64,000 bases of DNA from Bacillota bacterium (GTDB lineage Bacteria > Bacillota > Clostridia > Acetivibrionales > DSM-1351): contig JAEYNY010000113.1 in assembly GCA_023412275.1 (NCBI GenBank), positions 1 to 64,000 on the forward strand. The letters are read 5' to 3'. This document shows, in pieces, positions 17,221-26,192 of the stretch. Within the stretch, counting starts at the first letter, position 1. Every line of letters begins with the position of its first letter. Below the pieces are notes generated by a model. That model made no database searches. It was not told where the DNA came from and was given only the letters and a program-made list of their open reading frames with translations. A program made the position numbers and the translations under genes.

Positions 17221-18648
17221 TTATTTTCCGTTTGCATCTAAATAGTCTTTTAATGTCATATTTACTTTTTTATCAATATTTGAAATAGTAGTTGCCCTAT
17301 CCTGAGAACCTTCACTCAGCTTTATAATTTCATTCTGTACGGTAGTATCAATATCTGTAAATGCAGGAACCCATGGCTCTAAGTAGTTAGGATAATCCTT
17401 GGAGTTGTCGGCAATTTTCAGAATAATATTATACAGAGGATTTTTTTCTACGAATGTCTTTACTTCCGGTAAATCATAAGCTTTTGAATTCATGGCATAA
17501 TATCCTGTGTTCATAAACCAGTCCCCTGACACTTTTGGGGTTGCAAGATATTTCATGAAGTCCCATGCACCAAGACGTTTGTTATCATTTCCTGCATCAA
17601 AAACATACAACGCAGAACCGCCTATACCTGTACCCTTTGTACTATTAGCATCAACACGAGGGAGCTCAGCCACACCAACATCAAATGTTCCGGTATTCTG
17701 AATCTTAGTAACAATTGAAGCCATTGAAGAAGTACTTGCAGTCATCATCGCATACAAGCCGGATTGGAATCCTTCATTCGGACTAGCTACACCGTAATCA
17801 ACACCGCCTGTAGCCAATACCTTTTCCCATTCTGTCAGGAAGTGGTCAAGAGTTCCGTCTTTTGTCATTGCAAGAGCGGTAGGAGTACCCTTACGCCCGT
17901 CGGCGTTATCAAACATATATTTTTCACTACCTTGCATAGGAATCCAAGATCCCAGGAGGAAGAAACGAGTCTTTGTACCGAGACCGAAAGTTTTGATTTT
18001 ATCTCCACTCTTAACAGTCAGGGCTTTAACATATGTAGCCAGTTCTTCCAAAGTTGTTGGTGCTTTATTTGGATCAAGTCCTGCAGCCTTAAACATATCC
18101 TTGTTATAGTACAGCATAACTGATGAGTTTGAGAACGGTAACCCAAGAACCTTGTCGTTATACATTGCATAGTGCAGTGCATTTGCATTAAGGTCATTTA
18201 AATTAATTCCGTTGGCATCCATATCAACAAAATTCTGAATAGGATAGATATACTTGCTTTCCTTTACATCAAATATACCCTTAGAACTCATCTGCATAAT
18301 GTCAGGAAGCTCGTTTGCAGCGTCAGCCTGTAATATAGCAGACAGTTTTGTTGAAGCTTCATCGTATTCGCCCTGATATATCATATCTACGGTGATTCCT
18401 TTTTTACTACCTTCTGATGAGTTGTACTCGTCAACCATTTTCTTTAGCTGGTCAGCGATGTTACCCTTCATTGAGTGCCAGAAAGTAACCTTTACCGGAG
18501 CTGAAGGCAGTATACTTCCTGTCGCGGTCTTAGTTGCAGTAGGTTCTGTCTTTGTACTGTCCGTAGGTTCCGAAGACCCACAACCCACAAATATAGAAGC
18601 AGACATAACTACACTTACAAACAATGCTAAAATTCTTTTAAGTTTCAT
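17221..18648 (-). CDS. ABC transporter sugar-binding lipoprotein
   Basis: 475 aa extracellular solute-binding protein (SBP_bac_1 family) with signal peptide and lipobox IFVGC near residue 23, then a Ser/Thr-rich tether. Typical family segments are visible (VTFWHSMKG, LPDIMQMSS, YYNKDMFKAAGLDP). It binds a sugar or polyol and passes it to the two permeases encoded upstream. Unusually, in transcription order it comes after the permease genes. No ATPase is encoded in this block. Confidence 0.92.
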   Translation of the reverse strand: MKLKRILALFVSVVMSASIFVGCGSSEPTDSTKTEPTATKTATGSILPSAPVKVTFWHSMKGNIADQLKKMVDEYNSSEGSKKGITVDMIYQGEYDEASTKLSAILQADAANELPDIMQMSSKGIFDVKESKYIYPIQNFVDMDANGINLNDLNANALHYAMYNDKVLGLPFSNSSVMLYYNKDMFKAAGLDPNKAPTTLEELATYVKALTVKSGDKIKTFGLGTKTRFFLLGSWIPMQGSEKYMFDNADGRKGTPTALAMTKDGTLDHFLTEWEKVLATGGVDYGVASPNEGFQSGLYAMMTASTSSMASIVTKIQNTGTFDVGVAELPRVDANSTKGTGIGGSALYVFDAGNDNKRLGAWDFMKYLATPKVSGDWFMNTGYYAMNSKAYDLPEVKTFVEKNPLYNIILKIADNSKDYPNYLEPWVPAFTDIDTTVQNEIIKLSEGSQDRATTISNIDKKVNMTLKDYLDANGK

Positions 18649-18720
18649 TTTCCTTTCCTCCTTTAAATTATTTATTAGTATTTTCTTATTTGAAGCTATA
18701 TATAAGAAATGTAGTACAAA

Positions 18721-19557
18721 CTAACCCTTTACCGAGCCGCTGGCAATACCGCGAACAATATTTCTCTGACCGAATGCAAAGATAATTATTGTAGGAAGCA
18801 ATATAATTGCTATTGCTGCAAAAATCGGAGCCTTAACGCCGGAATCATCTGCTGCCAGCATTGTTATACCAACCTGTACCGTTCTCATTTCAGGCCTGTT
18901 GGTAACGAGCAGAGGCCACAGGTATGTGTTCCACACAGCAACAAAAGAATTTAGTGAAAGAGCGGTAATGGTGGCTTTTGAAACAGGAATACATATCTGG
19001 AAAAAGAATTGCAGGTCTCCACAGCCGTCAAGAAATGCCGCTTCACGAAGTGAGCTGGAAATTGTCTTAAAACTTTGCCGGAACATAAACACCTGAATCG
19101 CTGATACAAAATAAACTGCCATGATACCTACATATGAGTTAAGCATACCTAGTTTGCTTATAGTAATGTAGTTGGGGATTAAAACTGCTTCCGTTGGTAT
19201 CATCATTGTTCCTATTATTATGAAAAAAAGAACATTTTTGCCTTTATAGTTGAAAAATGCAAAGGAATATGCCGCGAACATTGAAAGCAACAATCTAACC
19301 AGTGTAACCACCACTGCAATTAAGAGTGAATTCAGCATAAACCGGGGTACCAATGAATCAAACAGAACGTGCTTAAAATTATCAAAATAAGTAAAATCTT
19401 TTGGAAATATTGACGGAGGATAGCTGTCAAATGTAGCATCGTCTTTAAAACCACACATAAAAGCATAAAAAAGAGGGAATGCAATCAATATACCTAATGC
19501 CAAAGAAAAAACCGATCCAACAATGCTTTTAGCCTTTATAATTTTATTGGAAATCAA
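18721..19557 (-). CDS. Sugar ABC transporter permease (MalG/UgpE-like)
   Basis: 278 aa, six predicted membrane helices, with the EAA-loop motif EAAFLDGCGDLQFFFQICIP near residues 175-195 that docks to the ATPase. It forms a heterodimer with the product of the overlapping upstream gene (4 bp overlap). Carbohydrate uptake (CUT1) type. Control by the divergent LacI regulator is likely, given the operators at 20594-20964. Confidence 0.92.
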   Translation of the reverse strand: MISNKIIKAKSIVGSVFSLALGILIAFPLFYAFMCGFKDDATFDSYPPSIFPKDFTYFDNFKHVLFDSLVPRFMLNSLLIAVVVTLVRLLLSMFAAYSFAFFNYKGKNVLFFIIIGTMMIPTEAVLIPNYITISKLGMLNSYVGIMAVYFVSAIQVFMFRQSFKTISSSLREAAFLDGCGDLQFFFQICIPVSKATITALSLNSFVAVWNTYLWPLLVTNRPEMRTVQVGITMLAADDSGVKAPIFAAIAIILLPTIIIFAFGQRNIVRGIASGSVKG

Positions 19558-20498
19558 TCGTATACCACTCCTTTCTTTTCATACATGAAGTTAAACATCA
19601 GGAATATAAATGCAAGCAGGAAAGTTACAATACTGGCTGTAGAACCAAGTGCGTAATTGCCACTTCTGAAACCGGTAGTATATACATAGTAAATCATTGT
19701 GGATGTAGAATTGACCGGGCCGCCCTTTGTAAGAATCATGGTTGGAGCATTCATCATTATACCTGCAACCATTTGTGTACAAAAAACAAAGAATATAGTT
19801 GGTGATGTAATAGGTATAACAATCTTGAAAACCTTTCTCCAGTAGCCACAGCCTTCAAGATTGGCTGATTCAATCAATTCATCAGGCACATTACGTACCG
19901 CAGCCAACAAGAGCATAAAATTAAATCCGATATGAATCCATACCATAATTACAGATAAAGAAGGCAATGCCCAGACTTTATCATTAAGCCAGTCTATGTT
20001 GGTTTTGTTTTGCATTACACCGATAATTTCAAGTAAGTAATTGACCAAACCTATTTTACGGTGCAATAATTGTTGAAAAATATAACAGGAGGCAGATACG
20101 GATACCGCCATAGGCAATGCAAACAAGGTTTGATAAATATTTGAAAAAAGCTTTCTTTTGTTGGCAATCAATGCAAGAGTAAATGGTAAAATAACTGCTA
20201 AAGGAACATAAAGCAAGGTAAATTCAAGCGTTACCCCAATAGCATTCATAAACTCCTCACGACTGAAAATACTCAAATAGTTTTTTAAGCCGACAAATCT
20301 TACAATCTCACCCTGTTTGTTTACAGCAGATAAGCTATATAACAGCGTTCGAATAAATGGATAATAGGAGAACGCTACCGCAAAGATAAGAATTGGTAAT
20401 ACAAATAAATAAGGTTTCTGAAACTCGACTATTTTTCTACCCAGCGTTTTTTTGCCCGCTATTTGTCCCCTTTCTTTAAGGACTTTAGAAGTGGACAT
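19554..20498 (-). CDS. Sugar ABC transporter permease (MalF/UgpA-like)
   Basis: 314 aa, six membrane helices, with the EAA-like loop ESANLEGCGYWRKVFKIVIP near residues 215-235. Partner of the MalG-like permease; overlaps it by 4 bp. First gene of a minus-strand run that probably extends to 10282. An external MsmK-type ATPase must energise the complex because none is encoded nearby. Confidence 0.92.
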   Translation of the reverse strand: MSTSKVLKERGQIAGKKTLGRKIVEFQKPYLFVLPILIFAVAFSYYPFIRTLLYSLSAVNKQGEIVRFVGLKNYLSIFSREEFMNAIGVTLEFTLLYVPLAVILPFTLALIANKRKLFSNIYQTLFALPMAVSVSASCYIFQQLLHRKIGLVNYLLEIIGVMQNKTNIDWLNDKVWALPSLSVIMVWIHIGFNFMLLLAAVRNVPDELIESANLEGCGYWRKVFKIVIPITSPTIFFVFCTQMVAGIMMNAPTMILTKGGPVNSTSTMIYYVYTTGFRSGNYALGSTASIVTFLLAFIFLMFNFMYEKKGVVYD

Positions 20499-20593
20499 AA
20501 ATAAACACCTCCCATGTTGTAAAAATTCTTCTATATAACATCAGCTGTGTTCAGATATTTCAAAACAACAGACAATGATATCGAATAAATGTA

Positions 20594-20615
20594 AAATTTG
20601 GAACATTCCAAATTT
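20594..20615. promoter_or_regulatory. LacI-type operator 1
   Basis: Perfect palindrome with 10-bp arms AAATTTGGAA / TTCCAAATTT around CA. It lies about 95 bp upstream of the first permease start (20498), where a repressor would block that operon. Confidence 0.65.
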
Positions 20616-20733
20616 ATTTTAAAAATACATTTTCTTTCTTTCCTGTAAATCACTATGCATATTGTATATTTTTTTTAAAAATCAGCTGACTTTATTGAAC
20701 AAATTGTATATATACTATGTAGAACTTTTCATC

Positions 20734-20745
20734 TGGAACGTTCTA
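20734..20745. promoter_or_regulatory. LacI-type operator 2
   Basis: TGGAACGTTCTA, one mismatch from the perfect palindrome TGGAACGTTCCA, in the spacer shared by the transporter operon and lacI. Confidence 0.55.
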
Positions 20746-20764
20746 AATTCAGATTATCGTTTTT

Positions 20765-20776
20765 TGGAACGTTCCA
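20765..20776. promoter_or_regulatory. LacI-type operator 3
   Basis: Perfect 12-bp palindrome TGGAACGTTCCA with a central CG, as expected for a LacI/GalR-family site. It is 31 bp from operator 2, close to three helical turns. Confidence 0.65.
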
Positions 20777-20950
20777 TCAATCTGATGTCTATATATTAGT
20801 TCATATGATAATCGAAGTCAATACATTTTGCATAAATTTTTTGAAATATTTTTTTATTTTTTGTCGAATTATAACAACAATTATTATTGACATAATTTAT
20901 AATTCAATCAACAATATTGACATTATTTACTGTAGGCTATATAATTTGTT

Positions 20951-20964
20951 TTGGAACGGTTTAA
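20951..20964. promoter_or_regulatory. LacI-type operator 4 (degenerate)
   Basis: TTGGAACGGTTTAA, a weaker version of the same site, about 120 bp upstream of the lacI start. It may serve autoregulation or be a catabolite-type site. Confidence 0.4.
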
Positions 20965-21079
20965 TCAAATTTATCTAAGCTATAGTTAAATCAGCTAAGT
21001 AAATTTTGTATAGTTAAAATATATAATAAAGCCCTCGGAGTTTCCGAGAACAGACTTTCATATATAAGGAGGGATTTGA

Positions 21080-22108
21080 ATGAAGGTTACAATTCTTGAC
21101 GTTGCACGGGAAGCCAATGTTTCCAAAAGCACGGTTTCGCTTGTTCTCAATAATTCAAAGGCCGTTAAGCTTGAAACACAATATAAGGTGCGTGAGGCAA
21201 TAAAAAAGCTAAATTATACCCCAAATCTAGCCGCACGTGAACTGACCACCAGACGAACACACACTCTGGGGATAGTCTTTTTAACATCCAATCATTTTAA
21301 AAGGGCCTATGCTTTTGATTCTGTCGCTGAAACACTTTTATATGATACCAGCAACGGAATATATACCGGCCTTAAAAACACGGATTATGCATTGCTTACA
21401 GAACGGTTTTCTTCTGTCAGCAATCCCAATGCACTACCGTCATTGATTATGAACCGTAGAATTGACGGAGTGTTTCTCATAGGAGGTCTGTTTACTCCTG
21501 ACCTTATTGAACATTTAAGGCAAATTAATCTCCCCACTGTAATTATCGGTCTGCAATACAACGGAACGGATTCCGTCTTCTCTGAGATGGAGCAGGTTGG
21601 TTATCTTGCCGGTAAGGAACTTCTAGAAAAGCATCATAAGAGAATCCTGTTTCTAAACGGTCCTGCTAACAGCAGCAATTCTCGAAAAAAACTTTCAGGT
21701 ATGCAACGGGCCTTTTCCGAATACGGTGAAGATCCAAAGGGCCTATATGTTGTTAATTCAGGTTACACAGGTTTGGATGGTTATAAGTCATTAAAAGAAA
21801 TTTGGGAGTCCGGGTTACGTCCGGATGCTATTTTTGGTGCAAGTGACGGTATTACTTCCGGTGCTATGAGGTTTTTGTTTGAGGAAAAAGTTAATATTCC
21901 CGAAGACTTGTCTCTTATCGGGTATGAAAGTTCTATCCTGTCTGAATATTCACCCGTCAATCTGACTGTTATTGATGCTCATAAGGAGAAAATGGGTGAA
22001 GAAGCTTGTCGCGCACTATTGAAAAGGATAGAAAAGCCTCGCTCAAATACCGTTTGGTTGGGAATTCCCCCCACTCTATCCCATGGTTCCTCTGTAATAG
22101 CACGTTAA
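21080..22108 (+). CDS. LacI/GalR-family transcriptional regulator
   Basis: 342 aa. The LacI headpiece covers residues 1-55 (TILDVAREANVSKSTVSLVLNN, hinge PNLAARELTTRRTHTLGIVF), followed by a periplasmic-binding-like effector domain (about 62-335). It is divergent from the polyol/sugar import operon and likely represses it, binding the GGAAC palindromes in the shared spacer. The effector is probably the imported sugar or a derivative. Ribosome site AGGAGGG precedes the ATG. Confidence 0.92.
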   Translation: MKVTILDVAREANVSKSTVSLVLNNSKAVKLETQYKVREAIKKLNYTPNLAARELTTRRTHTLGIVFLTSNHFKRAYAFDSVAETLLYDTSNGIYTGLKNTDYALLTERFSSVSNPNALPSLIMNRRIDGVFLIGGLFTPDLIEHLRQINLPTVIIGLQYNGTDSVFSEMEQVGYLAGKELLEKHHKRILFLNGPANSSNSRKKLSGMQRAFSEYGEDPKGLYVVNSGYTGLDGYKSLKEIWESGLRPDAIFGASDGITSGAMRFLFEEKVNIPEDLSLIGYESSILSEYSPVNLTVIDAHKEKMGEEACRALLKRIEKPRSNTVWLGIPPTLSHGSSVIAR

Positions 22109-22174
22109 ATTTTACTTACAACATACGCTATAAAAATAATAATAATTTATTCAGAACAAGAGAGGAGATTTTTT

Positions 22175-23542
22175 ATGAATATTCAACAGTTACAATGTGA
22201 TGTTGCGGTTATCGGCGGTGGGCCTGCCGGAATTGCTGCAGCACTGGCAGCCGCCAGAAACGGCGCCAGAGTTTTTCTTGCAGATCGTAATGAGTATCTT
22301 GGAGGTAACATGTCTTCAGGGCTTCCTTTACTGGGTTTTCTTGATAAGAATGGAAATCAAGTAACAGGCGGTATTGCACAAGAGATTGTAGATAAATTAA
22401 CATTGCGTGGTGCATGCCTTGGTCATAACCCATGCCCACTGCATAATTCCGTTACAATCATTGATTCTGAAATGATGAAAGTCCTCGCCTTCGAGATGTG
22501 CAAAGAAGCTGGAATTGAGGTTTTACTACACTGTGAAGTCATTGATGTTAATGTTGAAAACGGACGGATCGACAGAGTGTATCTCATGGGTAAAGGCACA
22601 CGATATGAAATTAAAGCTTCAGTTTTTATAGATGCCACAGGTGACGGCGATGTTGCATATCTTTCGGGTGCTACATATGAAAAGGGCCAACAGGAAACAG
22701 GGATTTTACAACCCCCTTCCCTCCTTTTCACTCTTAACAATTTTAATGAAGAAAAATTCTGGAGTTTCTTAGAAGAACATCCTGAGGATTTGATTCCCGC
22801 TGAAAGCATGAATGTTTCCAACGGATATGATGTACAATTTTTCAGAAGCCATCCGGGCTATGTATTCCTTGGACTGCGAAATACATTAACACGAATGAGT
22901 GAACAAAATTTAAGTCCATTTAAAAGAGATACTCTCATTTATATTAAAACCCCTCATCCGGGTCAGATTTGTATTAACGCCACACGTATACTAAACTTTG
23001 ACGGAACTGATCTCAAGGATTTGACCCGTGGCGGCGAAGAAGGCATGCAGCAAATCGTAGATATAACTGAGTTTCTTAGAAAATATATACCGGGCTTCGA
23101 GGACACCTATGTTTCTTACATTAACAGTTCCATAGGTATTCGTGAAACCCGTCGTTTTTCCGGCATTAAGAGACTTACTATAGACAATGTGACCAATGGT
23201 GTTATTTCTGAGGACAGCATTGCCCTTGGTTCTTACAAAGTAGATATTCATAACGGTCTGAATAGTTCTACCGACCTTATTGACCTTGAAGGGCCTTATG
23301 GAATTCCTCTGGGCTGCCTAATCAGCAGTGATGTGAATAATCTGGTACTCAGCGGAAGATGTATTTCCATGGATGCACCTTCATTAGCCAGTGCCCGTGT
23401 TATGACAACTTGTATGGCAATTGGACAAGCTGCCGGCGTATGCGCTTCTCTTTCTACTAAAAACAATATCCTACCTTCTTTGGTCAACAGTGCAGAAGTC
23501 AGAGACATACTCCTAAAAGAAAAAGCAATTCTGAGTATTTAA
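22175..23542 (+). CDS. FAD-dependent oxidoreductase (FAD_oxidored family)
   Basis: 455 aa cytoplasmic flavoprotein. The Rossmann FAD site is VAVIGGGPAGIAAALAAARNG (residues 10-30); a later FAD contact is FIDATGDGDVAYLSGA (about 150-165); ESSIGIRETRR-like and LVLSGRCISMDAPSLASARVM segments are typical of the PF12831-type family. It follows lacI by 66 bp with its own GAGAGGAG site and may be co-regulated with it. Substrate unknown; oxidation of a sugar or polyol intermediate is a guess from context. Confidence 0.85.
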   Translation: MNIQQLQCDVAVIGGGPAGIAAALAAARNGARVFLADRNEYLGGNMSSGLPLLGFLDKNGNQVTGGIAQEIVDKLTLRGACLGHNPCPLHNSVTIIDSEMMKVLAFEMCKEAGIEVLLHCEVIDVNVENGRIDRVYLMGKGTRYEIKASVFIDATGDGDVAYLSGATYEKGQQETGILQPPSLLFTLNNFNEEKFWSFLEEHPEDLIPAESMNVSNGYDVQFFRSHPGYVFLGLRNTLTRMSEQNLSPFKRDTLIYIKTPHPGQICINATRILNFDGTDLKDLTRGGEEGMQQIVDITEFLRKYIPGFEDTYVSYINSSIGIRETRRFSGIKRLTIDNVTNGVISEDSIALGSYKVDIHNGLNSSTDLIDLEGPYGIPLGCLISSDVNNLVLSGRCISMDAPSLASARVMTTCMAIGQAAGVCASLSTKNNILPSLVNSAEVRDILLKEKAILSI

Positions 23543-23549
23543 GTATACC

Positions 23550-23580
23550 TGCCGTCAATGTTCCTTATGCTTTGACGGCA
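23550..23580 (+). terminator. Stem-loop after the FAD oxidoreductase
   Basis: TGCCGTCAA (23550-23558) pairs with TTGACGGCA (23572-23580), loop about 13 bases. No T-run follows, so it may be a stabilising 3' hairpin rather than a full terminator. Confidence 0.55.
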
Positions 23581-23671
23581 TACACCTGTGTCATTCCCAC
23601 TTATACAAGCACACTCTGTTTACATAAGGCATAGGATATATTATAAATACTATGAAAAGGAATGATTTGTA

Positions 23672-24280
23672 GTGTATAATATGCCCAAACCATACCCGTG
23701 TCCATATAACAATAATAATTATAATAATCAAATGAATAATCCCGGTAACATGAACCCAGTTCCCTACTTGGAAAATAGCCCCGATTTTGGGGATCAGTTC
23801 TTCAACCAATGGCTTCCCTATTTGGAGCAGACAAAACCATGTAATCCTTTAATGTTAAAGGACTATGGCCCTGAACCCTTTGTTATTGACATTGAGAAAG
23901 CTACCAAGGAAAATGATAACTTTCGATTGGCTTTATGGACTGGGAAACATTTGCAGGTTACTCTTATGAGTATTAATGTAGGAGATGAAATAGGTTTGGA
24001 AATACATCCTGACCTTGATCAGTTTATTCGAATCGAAGAAGGCCAAGGGCATGTTAAAATGGGCAGCAGCAAAACCTGTCCTGATTTAGAGGCTAATGTG
24101 CGGGATGGCTATGCTTTTGTTATCCCTGCCGGAAAATGGCACAACCTGATTAACACAGGAAACAGGCCCCTTAAATTATATTCGATTTATGCACCACCAC
24201 AACATCCTTTTGGAACTGTCCAAAAGACTAAAGCAGATGCACAGGCTGCTGAAGAAAAACACAATCGTTTGTACTATTAA
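23672..24280 (+). CDS. Cupin-domain protein with Asn/Pro-rich N-terminus
   Basis: 202 aa. The first 40 residues are rich in Asn, Pro, Tyr and Met (runs of N), a composition seen in spore-coat proteins. A Cupin_2 domain covers about 85-175, with metal-binding type motifs IGLEIHPDLDQFIRIEEG and PAGKWHNLIN. The start is taken at GTG 23672 after AAAGGA; an ATG at 23681 is possible. Either a sugar-binding/isomerase-like cupin or a spore-coat cupin; I cannot decide. Confidence 0.75.
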   Translation: MYNMPKPYPCPYNNNNYNNQMNNPGNMNPVPYLENSPDFGDQFFNQWLPYLEQTKPCNPLMLKDYGPEPFVIDIEKATKENDNFRLALWTGKHLQVTLMSINVGDEIGLEIHPDLDQFIRIEEGQGHVKMGSSKTCPDLEANVRDGYAFVIPAGKWHNLINTGNRPLKLYSIYAPPQHPFGTVQKTKADAQAAEEKHNRLYY

Positions 24281-24291
24281 CAACACTATAG

Positions 24292-24333
24292 AAAAAGGCT
24301 TCCTATAAAATATTATTCAAGGGAAGCCTTTTT
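24292..24333. terminator. Bidirectional terminator between cupin and hydrogenase genes
   Basis: AAAAAGGCTTCC (24292-24303) and GGAAGCCTTTTT (24322-24333) form a strong stem with A- and T-runs on both sides. It separates two convergent transcripts. Confidence 0.88.
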
Positions 24334-24336
24334 GTT

Positions 24337-24783
24337 TTAAAAACAATCTTCAATTATATCTTTAACCTCTTTACATATCCTAATAAATTTTGATTCTAAA
24401 ACCCATGACAAGCTGGTGCCAAAATCGATTTCATAAGGTTCAATGCCAATTAGCAAACCTTTTACATATTGTCCGGATTTTTTAACCAGATCAAGTAAAT
24501 GAGTATCGTGAACAGATATTGGATAGACCGGGTTTTCAGATACTTTTTCAAGTGATACTATGCTAATACTTCCGGGCTCTTTGTTTAAATAAGCTGCATC
24601 AATAATAATGGTCATTAACGCATTCTCTATTTGATCTAAGCAAAAATAAACATCGGTTTCTCCAACTACATATTGTATATTTGTATTTGTATTTGTTTTT
24701 TGCAATTCTTCTACTATATGTATACCAATTCCGTCATCCGTCATTAGTCTGTTACCGATTCCAAGTACAATTAGTTCCTTCAT
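24337..24783 (-). CDS. [NiFe]-hydrogenase maturation protease (HyaD/HupD-like)
   Basis: 148 aa endopeptidase that removes the C-terminal tail of the hydrogenase large subunit after nickel insertion. The N-terminal motif GIGNRLMTDDGIGIHIVEEL is typical, with Ni-binding acidic residues in DDGIG and near DAAYL, and His in SVHDTHLLD. It overlaps the large-subunit gene by 4 bp (start/stop overlap), so it is translationally coupled to its substrate. Confidence 0.92.
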   Translation of the reverse strand: MKELIVLGIGNRLMTDDGIGIHIVEELQKTNTNTNIQYVVGETDVYFCLDQIENALMTIIIDAAYLNKEPGSISIVSLEKVSENPVYPISVHDTHLLDLVKKSGQYVKGLLIGIEPYEIDFGTSLSWVLESKFIRICKEVKDIIEDCF

Positions 24784-26192
24784 GGCATTACCTGTATTGT
24801 TTTAATACATTCTCCCATGGAATACACATGTGTAGCACAAGACACACACGGGTCAAAGGAACGAATAATCCTTCCCAGTTCAACCGGGTTGTCAAAATCC
24901 GTAATTTTTGTATCCATTAATGCTTGTTCAGCAGTTCCTCTTAAATTGTTATTGCCTCTGGTAGATAGGTTCCATGCAGAGGGAGTTATAATCTGATAGC
25001 GTGAAATACTTCCATCTTCTATTTTAAGCCAATGACCTAAAGCACCTCTTGTTGTGTCTATAAGTCCCGCTCCTTCTGAGGCATCAGGAATCGTATACTC
25101 TTTTTGGACGGACACCCCGGGGATTAGGTTTTCTATTAGTATATTTATGATTTTAGCTATTTTTCTGGCTTCAAGGACTCTTGCAATGGTTCTATCCATA
25201 GTGGATATTCCGTTTCTGTATTCTCCGCTTAACCATTGTCGTGCCAACGGGCCAACTTCATAGGGTATACCACGGTATCGGGGAGCTTTTACCCAAGAAT
25301 ATGCTTTGCTTTTATCCATATCAGCTTCGGCTGTTGCATCCGTGGGTTTATAATCATTGGTTTTACCCCGGAACCAGGAATAATCTATTTCTTGGGTTAT
25401 TTCATCAGGATTGAAGGTACTTATGTTGCCTTGTGTGTAAACCAGTGGGTCAACATATAAAGTACCAAGTTCATTATATTTGTTGAAACAACCATAACTC
25501 AAAAGGTTCCCGTAACCTCTGCCGTTTTTGTAATAATCACTATAATATCCGGCAATTGTGTATGCGTCAGGGATCATTCTGTTTTCTATAAACTGGCGTA
25601 TTGTATGTAATATTGATTTTATCTTTATAATTTTGTCCGTTGTTGCCTGAGTCGTAATTCCCCCCACAAAAATCCCATGATTATGGGGTGTCTTTCCTCC
25701 CAGTACTGCCAGCATTTCATGTGCGCTCCTGCTTATATCCAGTGATTCAAAATAATTTTTAACTATAAGTTCGTTTTTTTCTTTAGGAAGTCTGAAATCA
25801 TTATGTTCTGTTATATATAACGGATACTTGTCCGGAAGTCTCACAAAATCAGGTATAGTATATTGATAGAAATGCCTTATGTGATTCTGTAGAAACTCAC
25901 ACCCATGGAGAATATCCCTGAGATACCTCCCTTGTTCAGCAGGAACAATCCCCATTGCAGCCTCAAGTGCCATGGTTGATGCCACAGAATGGGCTGTGGA
26001 GCATATACCGCAAATACGCTGTGTAAAATAAACCGCATCAAAAGGATTTCTTCCCGCCAGCATTTTTTCAAACCCTCTGAAAAGCATTCCCTTGGTCTTA
26101 GCATCTGTAACGACATTGTTCTCTATTGTCGCATCTATTTCCATGAATCCGCTGATTCTTGTAACCGGGTTTATAACAATCCTTTTAGTCAT
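24780..26192 (-). CDS. [NiFe]-hydrogenase large subunit
   Basis: 470 aa. Nickel-site motif L1 is RICGICSTAH (Cys61, Cys64); motif L2 near the end is DPCVSCATH (Cys449, Cys452, His455), followed by a 15-residue tail that the adjacent protease should remove after His455. The ATG at 26192 is chosen because GAGG lies just before it and it overlaps the small-subunit stop by 4 bp; the frame is open to 26273. With the small subunit it should oxidise or produce H2 in the cytoplasm. Confidence 0.93.
   Translation of the reverse strand: MTKRIVINPVTRISGFMEIDATIENNVVTDAKTKGMLFRGFEKMLAGRNPFDAVYFTQRICGICSTAHSVASTMALEAAMGIVPAEQGRYLRDILHGCEFLQNHIRHFYQYTIPDFVRLPDKYPLYITEHNDFRLPKEKNELIVKNYFESLDISRSAHEMLAVLGGKTPHNHGIFVGGITTQATTDKIIKIKSILHTIRQFIENRMIPDAYTIAGYYSDYYKNGRGYGNLLSYGCFNKYNELGTLYVDPLVYTQGNISTFNPDEITQEIDYSWFRGKTNDYKPTDATAEADMDKSKAYSWVKAPRYRGIPYEVGPLARQWLSGEYRNGISTMDRTIARVLEARKIAKIINILIENLIPGVSVQKEYTIPDASEGAGLIDTTRGALGHWLKIEDGSISRYQIITPSAWNLSTRGNNNLRGTAEQALMDTKITDFDNPVELGRIIRSFDPCVSCATHVYSMGECIKTIQVMP

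Larger units (their letters stand above)
20499..21079. promoter_or_regulatory. Divergent promoter region with LacI-type operators
   Basis: 580 bp, strongly AT-rich, no credible gene, between the transporter operon (minus) and lacI (plus). It contains four related GGAAC-centred sites listed separately. Three cluster on the transporter side within 20594-20776 and one lies closer to lacI (about 20951). Both divergent promoters are likely to be here. Confidence 0.6.
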
